Source: Acetobacter malorum
GTDB taxonomy: Bacteria > Pseudomonadota > Alphaproteobacteria > Acetobacterales > Acetobacteraceae
Reading direction: 5' to 3'
DNA length: 64,000 nucleotides
NCBI RefSeq assembly: GCF_002153605.1
Contig: NZ_JOPG01000005.1
Location: 1-64,000, forward strand
The stretch's first letter is position 1; each line of letters starts with the position of its first letter. The position numbers and the translations under genes were made by a program. Below are positions 21,894-31,825 of the stretch, piece after piece. The notes beneath the pieces were generated by a model. It was given only the letters and a program-made list of their open reading frames with translations. It did no database searches and was not told the DNA's origin.

Positions 21894-23632
21894 TAATGCG
21901 TGACCGCGACTGAGGCGGAGGCAGAATCTTCCGGCATGGCGGCAATGGCGGTCTTATACCATTTGGGGTTTTCCAGCACGGCGCGGGCCACCTCCAGATC
22001 CCTGTCACTCCCCAGAGCGGCCGGGCAGGCCTTGCGGATGGCCAGAATGCGGGAGACCGGCAGCGGGAAGCGTGCAAGGCGGGAGGCCTCGACCGCAGGC
22101 TGATTATCCAGCGTGCCCGCAGCGAGGTCATGCATCTGGCGGGTCATCTCCGTCTCGCCAAGGCTGGTGCAAAGCTGCGGCATAACGCCCAGACCCTGTA
22201 ATGGCCAGTGGAGGGGGGCAATCACGCGGCTCCATGTCACAAACAATTCGCCTTCATCCGGCAACTGCGCGACGGTCTGCACCAGCCCCTTGCCCAGAGT
22301 GGAACTGCCAATCACCACGGCGCGGCGATGGTCTGCCAGCGCTGCGGCCAGAATTTCCGCCGCACTGGCTGTGCGTCCATCTACCAGAATGGCAATGGGC
22401 AGGCCGTTGGTCATGTCGCCACCCTGCACGGCCCAGATATGGTTAGCCTGCTGGTCCCGCCCATCGGTGACGGCAGCAACACCCCGGTCCAGCAGCAGGG
22501 CCGCAGCGGTTACGGCCTGTTGCAGCACGCCGCCCCGGTTGCCGCGCAGGTCAATAATCAGCCCTTTCAGGTTAGGGTCCTGCGTGGCCTGATCCAGATA
22601 CTGGCTCATCTCTTCCGCCGTATCGGAAGAAAAAGAGGTGACGCGCAGCACCACCAGCGGGCCGCTGGCAAAAGCAAAAACGGTTTCCGGCGGCACTTTG
22701 GCGCGGTGCAGCACCACGGTGTGGCCTCGCCGCTGCCCCGGAGAGAGCAGGCGTAGCGTCACGCGAGAGTCTTCCTCGCCCCGCAGCCAGCCGGTCACCG
22801 TTTCAACCGATTGCCCGGCTGTTAGCCTGTTGTTTACGGCCAGCAGCTTGTCGCCCGGATCGACCGTGGCGGTCCATGCAGGGCCGTTGGCATTGACGGC
22901 GGAGATAACAATGTCTCGCCCTTTGCGCGTCAGGCTGAGCCCGGCATCTGCCTCACCCCCCACACGGGCCTGACGGTCCGTGGTGGCGGAGGACGGGCCG
23001 ATATAGCGGGAATACGGGTCGAGATGGTTGAACAGCTCATCAAAAAACGCCTGAACCAGATCTTCCCGGCTGGCATCCGCGACAGACTCGGAGTGCGCAC
23101 GGGCTGCGGAGATGAAATCCACAGCCAGTTTGGCCCAGTCTTCCGCATTGCCAGCGGCCGGGGCAGGCTGAGAGAGCAGGCTGGTCTGCCCGGCCAGCAG
23201 GCGAATATCTGCGCCTCTTGTGTCCAGCGTGAGCATCGGGTCCAGCGCCGTCAGGCAGCCCAGCCCCCAAAGGGTAAAGTCCCGGCTGGTGTGGGCTTCC
23301 AGCGTGCGCGGCGCCAGAAATTCCAGCGCTGTGGCAATGACGGAATGGACCAGTCCCATATCGACGCTCGGTTTGTCCGGCTCCACAGCCTCCGGCGCGT
23401 CAGGCGTGCCGACAGGAGCAGCGTCGGCCTGCGGTGGCACGGCGGCCTGAGCCGGTGCGGTCCGGGCGGCATCTGGCTGGGCGGATGGCAGGTTGTCCGG
23501 CCCGGGTGCCGGAGAACTGCCCTGCGCGCGCAAGGGGGTAGGCTGATAAACCAGCAGGGTTGCGATGAGAATGCAGGGCAGTGCTCGACGCAACGGCATG
23601 GGGAACAGGCGGCGGGCCGTACTAGCTGGCAT
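21893..23632 (-). CDS. S41-family (C-terminal processing type) serine peptidase
   Basis: Exported protease of 579 residues. The N-terminus has a hydrophobic export segment (PCILIATLLVYQPTP) and an Ala/Pro-rich linker (about residues 38-90). A PDZ-like domain (GDKLLAVNNRLTAGQ, about residues 240-310) precedes the tail-specific protease fold with GLIIDLRGNRGG. The catalytic Ser lies in GRTASAAEILAAAL and the Lys in STLGKGLVQ. It probably trims periplasmic or outer-membrane proteins. The ATG at 23632 overlaps the rnr stop by 11 bases; a later ATG at 23599 is also possible. No clear ribosome-binding site supports either. Confidence 0.88.
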   Translation of the reverse strand: MPASTARRLFPMPLRRALPCILIATLLVYQPTPLRAQGSSPAPGPDNLPSAQPDAARTAPAQAAVPPQADAAPVGTPDAPEAVEPDKPSVDMGLVHSVIATALEFLAPRTLEAHTSRDFTLWGLGCLTALDPMLTLDTRGADIRLLAGQTSLLSQPAPAAGNAEDWAKLAVDFISAARAHSESVADASREDLVQAFFDELFNHLDPYSRYIGPSSATTDRQARVGGEADAGLSLTRKGRDIVISAVNANGPAWTATVDPGDKLLAVNNRLTAGQSVETVTGWLRGEEDSRVTLRLLSPGQRRGHTVVLHRAKVPPETVFAFASGPLVVLRVTSFSSDTAEEMSQYLDQATQDPNLKGLIIDLRGNRGGVLQQAVTAAALLLDRGVAAVTDGRDQQANHIWAVQGGDMTNGLPIAILVDGRTASAAEILAAALADHRRAVVIGSSTLGKGLVQTVAQLPDEGELFVTWSRVIAPLHWPLQGLGVMPQLCTSLGETEMTRQMHDLAAGTLDNQPAVEASRLARFPLPVSRILAIRKACPAALGSDRDLEVARAVLENPKWYKTAIAAMPEDSASASVAVTH

Positions 23633-25781
23633 GGCGCATGGGGGCGGGTGCCAGCGTGAGTGTCCCTTGTGCCGGCTGGGTTGCTGTCAGGACGACAGGC
23701 AGCAGGCCGCTGTTCAGGAAACGGGTTCCTGAACTGAGGTCTGAGCGCATCGGTAGCGAGTCGTCATGCATCCCTGAGTCATCCGGCAAGGCAAGGAAAG
23801 AAAGGAAAGACGGAGTTCCTGTTTTCGTCAATGTCACGGCAAGGCCAGACCGTGTTGTTGCTGTGACATGCGCCTGAAGAGTGTGCCCGATAAACGGGGT
23901 CAGAAAAATGGCAGCAAGCCTGTCCTGACAGGTCTGAACGGCAGAGGCAGCCCGGCGTTCCGTCATTTGCAGATGTTCGGCCAGTGCGGGCAGGTCTGAT
24001 CTGTCCGGCTGGAGGGACGCTGCAATGCGTGCGTCACGCTCAAGGGTGGCCAGCAGGGCGCGATGTGTCACAAGGTCCGCATAGCGGCGGATGGGGCTGG
24101 TGAAGTGCGCGTAGTGCTCCAGCGCCAGCCCAGAGTGCCGCCCCGGTGACGCCGCATAGCGTGCCTGCATGCGGGCTGGCAGGCGCGGGCCGCCCGTGCG
24201 TTCCCCCGAGAGGGCCGGGGGTGCGGGATGCACGCGGAACAGCCCCGCTGCGTTGTGGCGCATCAAGTTTTCCGCTGCAAAACGGTTGGCGGCAATCATG
24301 AACGCCGCCACCAGATCATGCGCGGGCTGACGTTCCCGCAGAGTGAAGTCTACGGGCTGCCCCTCTTCGTCCAGCGTAACGCGATACTCTTCTTCCGGCT
24401 GGGTCAGAACGCCACGGGCTGTGGCATCCGCCTGCAACGCTAACGCTGCGGCCTGTAGGGTCGGGATCAGATCAGGCGGCAAAGTCGAGAGGCTGGAGGG
24501 GTGAGCAGGACCTGGGGGGCAGGTCTGGCTTGTCGCCTGTTCTGGTGTGGGGATGGATGCATCAAGTGCTTGCTGCACCTCCTGATACGTCAGGCGTGCT
24601 GCACTGCGCATAATTCCCCGGCCCAGCTTGCCGGAGCGGATCTGCCCGGTGGGCGTGATCTCAAGCTCGATAAACAGGCACAGTCGGTCTTCCCCCGGTT
24701 TGAGGGAGCACACCCCGGCGGAGAGGGCTGGCGGCAGCATGGGCACCACGCAGCCCGGCAGATAGACCGAGTTGCCTCGTTTTCTGGCCTCGGCATCCAG
24801 CGCGGAACCCGGCGCGACATAATGCGCAACATCGGCAATGGCGATAACCAGCCGGAACCCATCAGCCGTCCGTTCCGCCCAGATGGCATCGTCAAAATCT
24901 TCCGCCGTGGCGTCATCAATGGTGACGAGCGGGAGGGAGCGCAGGTCGGTGCGTCTTTTTGCTGGGTCTGGGGAGGCGGTATCAGCGGCTTCTGGCAGTA
25001 CAGGTGCCTGAGCAACACGCCGCGCTTCTTCTTCCACCTCTGCGGGAAATTCCGTCGGGACGCTGTGGGTGAGCAGGCTCAGTCTGGCGGGCATGCCGGG
25101 TGCGGTGGCCGGGCCCAGAATGGAGTGAATGCGGGCTTGCGGAGTCTGGCCGTCCTGCGCGGGGAGGAGGTCCGCCAGCACGACATCACCGGAGGCCGGA
25201 CGAGGGGAGGCCGCATCCGGCACGACATCCAGAGGCCGGGTGAGCCTGCGGTCACAGGGGATTAACTGGTCAGGTTTGCTTTGAGAGGGGCCACTCTCCT
25301 CACTCGTAGCATTAGCCGGCTGAAAGACCGCGACAATCTGACGAGAGGCTGTAGAGAGCAGACGAATCGGGCGGCCTTCGCGCCGGGTGCGGCCTGTGGC
25401 GGGGCGCAGGCGGAGGATCAGCTCATCCCCGGGGATAAGCAGGTTGCCGTCCAGATGCGGTGTGACGAGGGCGACCGTGCTGCCACGCGGGTCATCCGGG
25501 AGATGGGCCAGCGGCAGGCCATCGCGCCCCATGCGGGTGATGAGGGCGCGGGCCGTTTCCGGCAGACCGGTCACGCCCTTCAGTCTGCCGGGAGGCAGTA
25601 AAGCGAGATCCCCCGCAACCGCCATGGCGTGCAGGTGCGTCCGCAGGGCGGCTTTCAGGTGCGCGGGCAGGCCAAAGGCCCGCAGGATATCCGGTGGAGA
25701 GACAGGGGTGCGGTCTGCTTCCAGAAAAGTCCGGAGGGCCGCAGGGTCAGGCAGAGCTGCGGCCCCCGATCTTTTCTGCAC
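23622..25781 (-). CDS. rnr: ribonuclease R
   Basis: Processive 3'-to-5' exoribonuclease that degrades structured RNA. 719 residues: an N-terminal helix-turn-helix and cold-shock-like region (about 1-260), then the RNB catalytic domain starting with LVTIDDATAEDFDDAIWAE, whose aspartates bind the metals. Further RNB features are AEARKRGNSVYLPG, GVCSLKPGEDRL and SPIRRYADLVTHRALLA. A C-terminal S1-like segment (ATTRSGLAVTLTKTGT) follows. It starts with GTG four bases after the topA stop. The topA-rnr order is common in alphaproteobacteria. Confidence 0.92.
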   Translation of the reverse strand: MQKRSGAAALPDPAALRTFLEADRTPVSPPDILRAFGLPAHLKAALRTHLHAMAVAGDLALLPPGRLKGVTGLPETARALITRMGRDGLPLAHLPDDPRGSTVALVTPHLDGNLLIPGDELILRLRPATGRTRREGRPIRLLSTASRQIVAVFQPANATSEESGPSQSKPDQLIPCDRRLTRPLDVVPDAASPRPASGDVVLADLLPAQDGQTPQARIHSILGPATAPGMPARLSLLTHSVPTEFPAEVEEEARRVAQAPVLPEAADTASPDPAKRRTDLRSLPLVTIDDATAEDFDDAIWAERTADGFRLVIAIADVAHYVAPGSALDAEARKRGNSVYLPGCVVPMLPPALSAGVCSLKPGEDRLCLFIELEITPTGQIRSGKLGRGIMRSAARLTYQEVQQALDASIPTPEQATSQTCPPGPAHPSSLSTLPPDLIPTLQAAALALQADATARGVLTQPEEEYRVTLDEEGQPVDFTLRERQPAHDLVAAFMIAANRFAAENLMRHNAAGLFRVHPAPPALSGERTGGPRLPARMQARYAASPGRHSGLALEHYAHFTSPIRRYADLVTHRALLATLERDARIAASLQPDRSDLPALAEHLQMTERRAASAVQTCQDRLAAIFLTPFIGHTLQAHVTATTRSGLAVTLTKTGTPSFLSFLALPDDSGMHDDSLPMRSDLSSGTRFLNSGLLPVVLTATQPAQGTLTLAPAPMRHAS

Positions 25782-25784
25782 GGG

Positions 25785-28517
25785 TCAGTCCGCCTTTTTC
25801 TTCCGCGTAGCGGGCTTTTTGGCCGGAGCCTCAGCCCCGTCCTCTGTCGTGCTTTTTTTGGCCGCCGTTTTACGGGTGGTCGTTTTTTTCGCAGCCGTGG
25901 TGGTCTTGCTTGCAGCCTTTTTGGTGGCTGTTTTCGGCTCGGCCTTGGTTGCGGTCTTTTTAGCGGCGGTCTTGGTCGTGGTTTTCTTTTTGGCCCCGGC
26001 CTTGGCTTTCAGGGGTTTGCCCTTTTCAGCCAGCAGCGCCACGGCCTCATCCAGCGTGACCTCGTTCATATCCGTGCCGCGCGGCAGGGTGGCGACCATG
26101 TTGCCATGCTGCGCATAGGGACCAAAGCGGCCCTTGCGGATCATAACCGGTTCACCATCCTTGGGATGCACGCCCATATTGCGGATGGAGGCCAGCTTTT
26201 TGGCCAGCGCATCCACAGCGCGGTTCAGCCCGATGGTCAGGACGTCATCGTCCTTATCGAGAGACCCGTAGATCGCGCCCATTTTTACGTAAGGACCAAA
26301 ACGCCCCAGACCGGCTTCAATCGGCTCACCACTTTCCGGGTGCAGGCCGACAAGGCGCGGCAGGGAGAGCAGGCCCACGGCCTGATCCAGCGTGATGGCT
26401 TCCCCATCCATGCCTTTGGGGAGGGAGGCACGTTTGGGTTTGGCTTTTTTGTCCGCCGGATCCGGTTCGCCCTGCTGCACATACAGCCCATACGGACCCT
26501 GACGTACGGTGATGTCCTCACCCGTATCAGGATGCTGGCCCAGCACGCGCATGCCGTCCTTCAGGGCCGCGCCATCACCATCTTCCGCGCTGTCGGAGGA
26601 CAGGCGGCGGGTGAAGGAGCATTCCGGATAATTGGAGCAGCCGATAAACGCCCCGTAACGGCCCAGCTTGAGGCCGAGACGCCCCGTGCCACAGGCGGTG
26701 CAGTGGCGCGGGTCAGACCCGTCCTCACGCGGCGGGAAGAAGAACGGCCCAAGATCCTTATCGAGTGCATTCAGCACGTCGGTAATGGTCAGATCTTTGG
26801 TGTCGGCCACTGCTTTGGAGAACGCATCCCAGAAGTTGGCCAAAACGTGTTTCCACTCAGCCCGGCCGTCGGAAATATCGTCCAGCAGTTCTTCAAGGCT
26901 GGCGGTGAAGGTGGTGTCCACATACCGCTCAAAGAACGAGACGAGGAATGCCGTGACCAGACGCCCGCGCGCTTCGGGGATGAAGCGGCGGTTTTCCAGC
27001 GTGACGTAATTACGGTCCCGCAGCACGGTCAGGATGGAGGCGTACGTGGAAGGGCGGCCAATGCCGATTTCTTCCATTTTTTTGACCAGAGACGCTTCCG
27101 AAAAACGCGGCGGCGGCTGGGTGAAGTGCTGGTCCGCTGCCACACTTTCGCGCTTCAGCGGGTCTTTTTCCTTCATGGGCGGCAGCATGCGGGAGTCATC
27201 ATCCGCAGGCTTGTCGCTATCATCCCGGCCTTCTGTATAGAGGCGCAGGAAGCCATCAAAGGTGATGATGGAGCCGTTGGCGCGCAGCACCGTCTTGCCG
27301 GAAGGTCCGGCAATATCGACGGCAACCTGATCCAGCGCTGCGGATTCCATCTGGCTGGCGACGGCGCGTTTCCAGATCAGCTCATACAGGCGGCGCTGTT
27401 CCGGGGTGAGGTGTGAGGCCACGGAAGAGGGCGTGCGGAACACATCCGTCGGGCGGATGGCTTCATGCGCTTCCTGCGCGTTCTTGGCTTTGGAGCTGTA
27501 GAAACGCGGCTGGGAGGGCACATACTCCTCGCCAATATGTTTGCCGATATGGCTGCGGATGGCGAACATGGCCTCCTTGGCCATCTGCACGCCGTCCGTT
27601 CGCATATAGGTGATCAGACCGACAGTCTCGCCGCCCAGATCAATGCCTTCATAAAGCTGCTGCGCGGTCCGCATGGTGACCTGCGCGCCCATGCCCAGCT
27701 TGCGAGAGGCTTCCTGCTGCAAGGTGGACGTGGTGAAAGGAGGCTGCGGGTTACGGCGAACCTTGCGGCGCTCGACCGACTGAACGGACAGGTTTTCCGC
27801 TTCCACTGCCTTTTTGGCAGCGGCGGCCTGTTCCTCGTTGCTCAGATCGAACTGGTCGAGCTTTTTGCCATTCAGATGCGTGAGGCGGGCAGTAAACGGC
27901 GCGCCAGCCGGCGTGGCGAGGGCCGCCTGCACGGTCCAGTATTCACGCGGTTTGAAGACCTCAATCTCGGCTTCCCGCTCACAGATCAGCCGCAGGGCGA
28001 CGGACTGCACGCGGCCCGCACTGCGGGATCCGGGCAGCTTGCGCCACAGAACCGGGGAGAGGGTGAACCCCACCAGATAGTCCAGCGCACGACGGGCCAG
28101 ATACGCCTCAATTAGCGGCATATCGAGGTCACGCGGGTGGGCCATGGCGGTTTTAATGGCGCTTTTGGTGATCTCGTTGAAGGTGACGCGCTGGACGTCC
28201 ACACCCTTCAGCGCCTTTTTCTCTTCCAGCATGGCGCGGACGTGCCAGGAAATTGCTTCCCCTTCACGATCCGGGTCAGTGGCGAGATAGAGCGTTTTGG
28301 CGCCTTTCAGAGCCTTGATAATGGCGGCAACCTGCTTGTTGCCCCGCTCATCGGCCTGCCAGGACATGGCAAAATCTTCGTCCGGGCGCACGGAGCCATC
28401 CTTGGGCGGGAGGTCCCGCACATGCCCAAAGGAGGCCAGCACCGTATAGTTATCGCCCAGATATTTGTTGATCGTTTTCGCCTTTGCGGGCGATTCGACC
28501 ACCACAACGTCAGTCAT
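25785..28517 (-). CDS. topA: DNA topoisomerase I
   Basis: Type IA topoisomerase that relaxes negative supercoils. 910 residues. The TOPRIM domain is at the N-terminus (VVVVESPAKAKTINKYLG and LATDPDREGEAISWH). The active-site Tyr lies in VGLITYMRTDG near residue 299. Next come a C-terminal Cys4 zinc module (CTACG and CSNYPEC) and three TopA C-terminal repeats (the GPYGLYVQ, GRFGPYVK and GRFGPYAQ blocks). The last 70 or so residues are a Lys/Thr/Ala-rich histone-like tail. The start at 28517 has GGAGAG just upstream; the in-frame ATG at 28628 lies inside dprA and is rejected. Confidence 0.95.
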   Translation of the reverse strand: MTDVVVVESPAKAKTINKYLGDNYTVLASFGHVRDLPPKDGSVRPDEDFAMSWQADERGNKQVAAIIKALKGAKTLYLATDPDREGEAISWHVRAMLEEKKALKGVDVQRVTFNEITKSAIKTAMAHPRDLDMPLIEAYLARRALDYLVGFTLSPVLWRKLPGSRSAGRVQSVALRLICEREAEIEVFKPREYWTVQAALATPAGAPFTARLTHLNGKKLDQFDLSNEEQAAAAKKAVEAENLSVQSVERRKVRRNPQPPFTTSTLQQEASRKLGMGAQVTMRTAQQLYEGIDLGGETVGLITYMRTDGVQMAKEAMFAIRSHIGKHIGEEYVPSQPRFYSSKAKNAQEAHEAIRPTDVFRTPSSVASHLTPEQRRLYELIWKRAVASQMESAALDQVAVDIAGPSGKTVLRANGSIITFDGFLRLYTEGRDDSDKPADDDSRMLPPMKEKDPLKRESVAADQHFTQPPPRFSEASLVKKMEEIGIGRPSTYASILTVLRDRNYVTLENRRFIPEARGRLVTAFLVSFFERYVDTTFTASLEELLDDISDGRAEWKHVLANFWDAFSKAVADTKDLTITDVLNALDKDLGPFFFPPREDGSDPRHCTACGTGRLGLKLGRYGAFIGCSNYPECSFTRRLSSDSAEDGDGAALKDGMRVLGQHPDTGEDITVRQGPYGLYVQQGEPDPADKKAKPKRASLPKGMDGEAITLDQAVGLLSLPRLVGLHPESGEPIEAGLGRFGPYVKMGAIYGSLDKDDDVLTIGLNRAVDALAKKLASIRNMGVHPKDGEPVMIRKGRFGPYAQHGNMVATLPRGTDMNEVTLDEAVALLAEKGKPLKAKAGAKKKTTTKTAAKKTATKAEPKTATKKAASKTTTAAKKTTTRKTAAKKSTTEDGAEAPAKKPATRKKKAD

Positions 28518-28551
28518 ACTCTCTCCGACCTGCCGGAAGCAGCACCTAAGA

Positions 28552-29895
28552 TCAGCCGTTTTTGCCATGACTGGCGGCACGAACAACACGCCCACCGGGG
28601 AGTGAGTCCAGACAGCCAGAAAGCTCAAGTTCCGTGAGCACGGTCAAGACGGCGGAAGCTGAGAACTGGCAGCGCCTAACCAGATCGTCAACCGCTATGG
28701 GCGTAAAGGAGAGCAGATCAAGCACTTTTTCCCGCACGGTCTCACACGTTTCTGCGAGGGGTGGGGATGGTTTTGTTGTGACAGAAGCGGAGCTGGTGAA
28801 GGGCGGGGCTGCAGGCCGGGAATGACGCTGCGAGGGCGGTAAAACGCCATTTGGCGTGTCCTGCGGGCTCGTGCCGGATGTCGGCTGGGTGGCTCTCTCG
28901 GCGTTCGCTTTTCGTGCTGTTTCAGGTTTGTCTGAGATGCTGAGTGAAAAAGAGTGCTGTGGAGTCTGCGGGCCGTCTGGAACGGTCTGCAAATAAGGCG
29001 CCGGTGCAAAAGAGGAAGGGAATGAGGGGCTGACCGAAGGCTCCGGGAACACCGGTGGCAGGTGCGGCAGAATGTCGGCGACACTCTCCGTCAGCACCGC
29101 GCCATTACGGAGCAGGTCATTACTGCCCCGGCAGCGCGGGTCCAGTGGGGAGCCGGGTACGGCGAAGAGTTCCCGCCCATACTCACCCACCAGCCGGGCG
29201 GTAATCAGCGTGCCGGATTTGGGGGCGGCTTCCACAACCACACAGCCTAGAGTCAGCCCGGCAATCAGCCGGTTGCGGCGTGGGAAATGGCGGTTGAGTG
29301 GGGCCGTGCCGAGCGGTGCTTCCGTCACGACAGCACCTTTTTCCGCGATTTCAGCTTGCAGGTGGGCGTTCTGGAGTGGGTAGGGTTTGTCCAGCCCGCC
29401 AGCAACGGCGGCCACCGTCAGGCCTTGCCGGTGCAGCGCGCCTTTATGGGCAGCGGTATCAATCCCCCGAGCCAGACCGGAGACGACGGACAAGCCAGCC
29501 TCCACCAGTTCTGTTGCCAGACTTTCTGTCAGCCGCAGGCCGGAGGAAGACGCGTTGCGCGCGCCAATCAGGCCAATGCCGGGTTTGCTCAGGGCCGCAA
29601 CATCTCCCAGCACGCTCAGAACCGGCGGGGCGTCGGGGATTTCTTTCAAGAGAAAGGGGTAGTCGGCATCCAGCAGGGTGAGGATGCGGCCACCCATGCG
29701 CGTAGTGGCCTCAATTTCCCGCAGAATACTGTCCTGCGAGGGAATAACCAGCGGCACCCGCCCGCGCTGGGGCAGCCGTGGCAGGGCCTCAAGCGCGGCC
29801 TCGGCTGTGTGATACTGGCTGAGCAGCCGCCGCCATGTGCGCGGCCCCACAGACTCGGTGCGGGCCAGACGCAGGCAGGCGACCAGCGTGTTCAT
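28552..29895 (-). CDS. dprA: DNA processing protein DprA (Smf)
   Basis: Loads RecA onto incoming single-stranded DNA in natural transformation. 447 residues. An N-terminal SAM-like region precedes the Rossmann-like DprA core with IGLIGARNASSSG, VVSGLARGIDTAAHKGAL, FPRRNRLIAGL and VVVEAAPKSGTLITARL. A proline-rich linker (about residues 295-385) leads to a C-terminal winged-helix domain (EKVLDLLSFTPIAVDDLVRR). The ATG overlaps the plsY stop (ATGA). With comEC at 34.2 kb it supports a transformation capacity. Confidence 0.93.
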   Translation of the reverse strand: MNTLVACLRLARTESVGPRTWRRLLSQYHTAEAALEALPRLPQRGRVPLVIPSQDSILREIEATTRMGGRILTLLDADYPFLLKEIPDAPPVLSVLGDVAALSKPGIGLIGARNASSSGLRLTESLATELVEAGLSVVSGLARGIDTAAHKGALHRQGLTVAAVAGGLDKPYPLQNAHLQAEIAEKGAVVTEAPLGTAPLNRHFPRRNRLIAGLTLGCVVVEAAPKSGTLITARLVGEYGRELFAVPGSPLDPRCRGSNDLLRNGAVLTESVADILPHLPPVFPEPSVSPSFPSSFAPAPYLQTVPDGPQTPQHSFSLSISDKPETARKANAERATQPTSGTSPQDTPNGVLPPSQRHSRPAAPPFTSSASVTTKPSPPLAETCETVREKVLDLLSFTPIAVDDLVRRCQFSASAVLTVLTELELSGCLDSLPGGRVVRAASHGKNG

Positions 29896-30536
29896 TTTTG
29901 TTTGGGAGGAACCCGGGGTTCGGTGCCGTTCAGAATGCGGCCAATGTTCGCGCTATGCCGCATGAGCACCAGCAGGCTGATAAGCAGCACGGCCATAGGC
30001 TTGCCGGACGCCTGAAAACTGAACCCATACAGGGCCAGCGTGACAAACGGCATGATGATGAAAGCCGCCAGCGCCCCGGCGGAAGAAATGCGGGTCAGTT
30101 TGGCCACACCCAGCCATGCCGCGCAACCAATCAGCCCCGTAATAGGGGAAAGCGCCAGCAGTGCGCCCAGCCCGGTGGCCACACCCTTGCCGCCTTTAAA
30201 GCCAAGGAAGATCGGGTAGCAATGCCCGACCACCACGGCTAGTGCGGTGACGGCGAGAATCCGGTCAGAAAAGTCTGGCGGCGTCATGATCCATGCAATC
30301 ATGACGGCCAGCGCGCCTTTGGCGGCATCCAGCCCCAGTGTGGCGGCGGCCAGATCTTTCCGGCCTGTGCGCAGCACATTGGTGGCCCCGATATTGCCGG
30401 AGCCGATTTTGCGGAGGTCGCCTACGCCGGCCACATTGGTCAGGATCAGGCCGAACGGCACGCTGCCCAGCACGTATCCCATGAACGCCATGGCGGCGAG
30501 CAGCCACAGCGCATAGGAGGGGAGGGAGGACATCAT
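29892..30536 (-). CDS. plsY: glycerol-3-phosphate acyltransferase PlsY
   Basis: Inner-membrane enzyme that transfers acyl groups from acyl-phosphate to glycerol 3-phosphate, the first step of phospholipid synthesis in the PlsX/PlsY route. 214 residues with about five membrane helices. The three family motifs are visible: GSVPFGLIL with SGNIGATNVLR, GHCYPIFLGFKGGKGVAT, and the SAGALAAF region. The start at 30536 overlaps the pyrC stop (ATGA); an upstream in-frame ATG at 30575 would overlap pyrC by 43 bases. It pairs functionally with plsC at 47.6 kb. Confidence 0.93.
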   Translation of the reverse strand: MMSSLPSYALWLLAAMAFMGYVLGSVPFGLILTNVAGVGDLRKIGSGNIGATNVLRTGRKDLAAATLGLDAAKGALAVMIAWIMTPPDFSDRILAVTALAVVVGHCYPIFLGFKGGKGVATGLGALLALSPITGLIGCAAWLGVAKLTRISSAGALAAFIIMPFVTLALYGFSFQASGKPMAVLLISLLVLMRHSANIGRILNGTEPRVPPKQK

Positions 30537-31825
30537 GCTGCCGGGGCTCCGTAAACGCGGCGTCCGCCTTTCCATGTGCCCAGCACACGGCCTTCCAGCG
30601 GTCGGCCGTCAAAGGGGGTGTTTTGCGCGCGGCCCGGCAGTTTGCCAGCCTGCACCAGCCAGCTCTGGTCCGGCGCAAACAGGCAGAGGTCTGCCGCAGC
30701 ACCCGTTGCCAGCGTGCCGCAGGCGGCACCCAGCAGAGCGGAGGGTTTATGCGTCAGCAGGGCAAGAGCCTGTGGCAGCGTGAGCGTACCGTCATGCACC
30801 CGCGCCAGTGTGACACCCAGCAGCGTGACCATGCCTGTGCCGCCGGTCGCTGCCTGCGCAAACGGCAGGCGTTTATCATCGGCGTCACGCGGCAGGTGGT
30901 CGGAGGCAATGGCGTCGATTGTGCCATCGGCCAGTGCGGCACAGATCGCCAGACGGTCTTCTTCAGAGCGCAGCGGCGGGGAGAACTTGGCGTAGGTGCG
31001 GAAGTCGCCAATCGCGTTTTCGTTCAGGTCGAAATAATGCGGTGCGGTGTCACACGTTACACGCACTCCGCGGGCCTTCGCCTGACGGATCAGCTCCACA
31101 CCTTCCCCCGTGGAGACATGCCCAAAGTGCAGGCGGCCTCCGGTGAGTTCGGCCAGACGAATATCCCGCGCAATCATGATGGATTCTGCCACCGGCGGAA
31201 TGCCCGGCAGGCCCATACGGGTTGCCAGTTCACCTGCCGTGGCGCAGCCGGAGCCAGCCAGAGAGGGCTCTTCCGGGTGCTGGACAACCATAGCCCCAAA
31301 GCCCCCAGCGTAGGATAGCGCCAGACGCATCAGGCGGGCGGGGTCAATGGCGCGGGCACCATCGGTAAAGGCGACGGCACCCGCTTCATGCAGCAGGCCG
31401 ATTTCTGCCAGTTCCTGCCCTTTGCAGCCTTTGGTCAGTGCGCCGTAGGGGAGAATGGTAATGGCCCCGGTTTCTTCCCCGCGGCCACGCAGCAGGCGGA
31501 CCAGCGCGGGGTTATCAATCGCCGGTTCACAGGTGGGGAGCACGGCAATGGTGGTGATGCCCCCGGCAGAGGCTGCGCGGGCGGCAGAGGCGATGGTCTC
31601 ACGATATTCGTGGCCCGGCTCACCAATTTCCACACGCATATCGACAAGGCCGGGGCACAGAACAGCGCCCTGACCGTCAATCACCTCGGCATTCTCCGGC
31701 GCACCCTCGGCGCCGGCTTTGTCCGTGCCGGCAATTTCGCCATTGCGCACCAGCAGGCGGCCCGGCTGATCCAGCCCGGAGGCAGGGTCTATCAGGCGGA
31801 CATTATCAAAAAGAAGAGTGCTCAT
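30533..31825 (-). CDS. pyrC: dihydroorotase-like protein, catalytic metal ligands missing (PyrC')
   Basis: 430-residue amidohydrolase of the class I dihydroorotase type, next to pyrB. Active enzymes carry a His-x-His pair after the first strand; here the site reads [13 protein letters not shown], with Arg64 and Glu66 in place of the histidines. The downstream D-H-A-P-H element is DHLPR. The fold is otherwise complete ([34 protein letters not shown]). In Pseudomonas a similar inactive homologue is needed for assembly or activity of aspartate carbamoyltransferase, and that structural role is the best inference here. A true dihydroorotase should be encoded elsewhere. It overlaps pyrB and plsY by four bases each. 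Confidence 0.87.
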   Translation of the reverse strand: MSTLLFDNVRLIDPASGLDQPGRLLVRNGEIAGTDKAGAEGAPENAEVIDGQGAVLCPGLVDMRVEIGEPGHEYRETIASAARAASAGGITTIAVLPTCEPAIDNPALVRLLRGRGEETGAITILPYGALTKGCKGQELAEIGLLHEAGAVAFTDGARAIDPARLMRLALSYAGGFGAMVVQHPEEPSLAGSGCATAGELATRMGLPGIPPVAESIMIARDIRLAELTGGRLHFGHVSTGEGVELIRQAKARGVRVTCDTAPHYFDLNENAIGDFRTYAKFSPPLRSEEDRLAICAALADGTIDAIASDHLPRDADDKRLPFAQAATGGTGMVTLLGVTLARVHDGTLTLPQALALLTHKPSALLGAACGTLATGAAADLCLFAPDQSWLVQAGKLPGRAQNTPFDGRPLEGRVLGTWKGGRRVYGAPAA

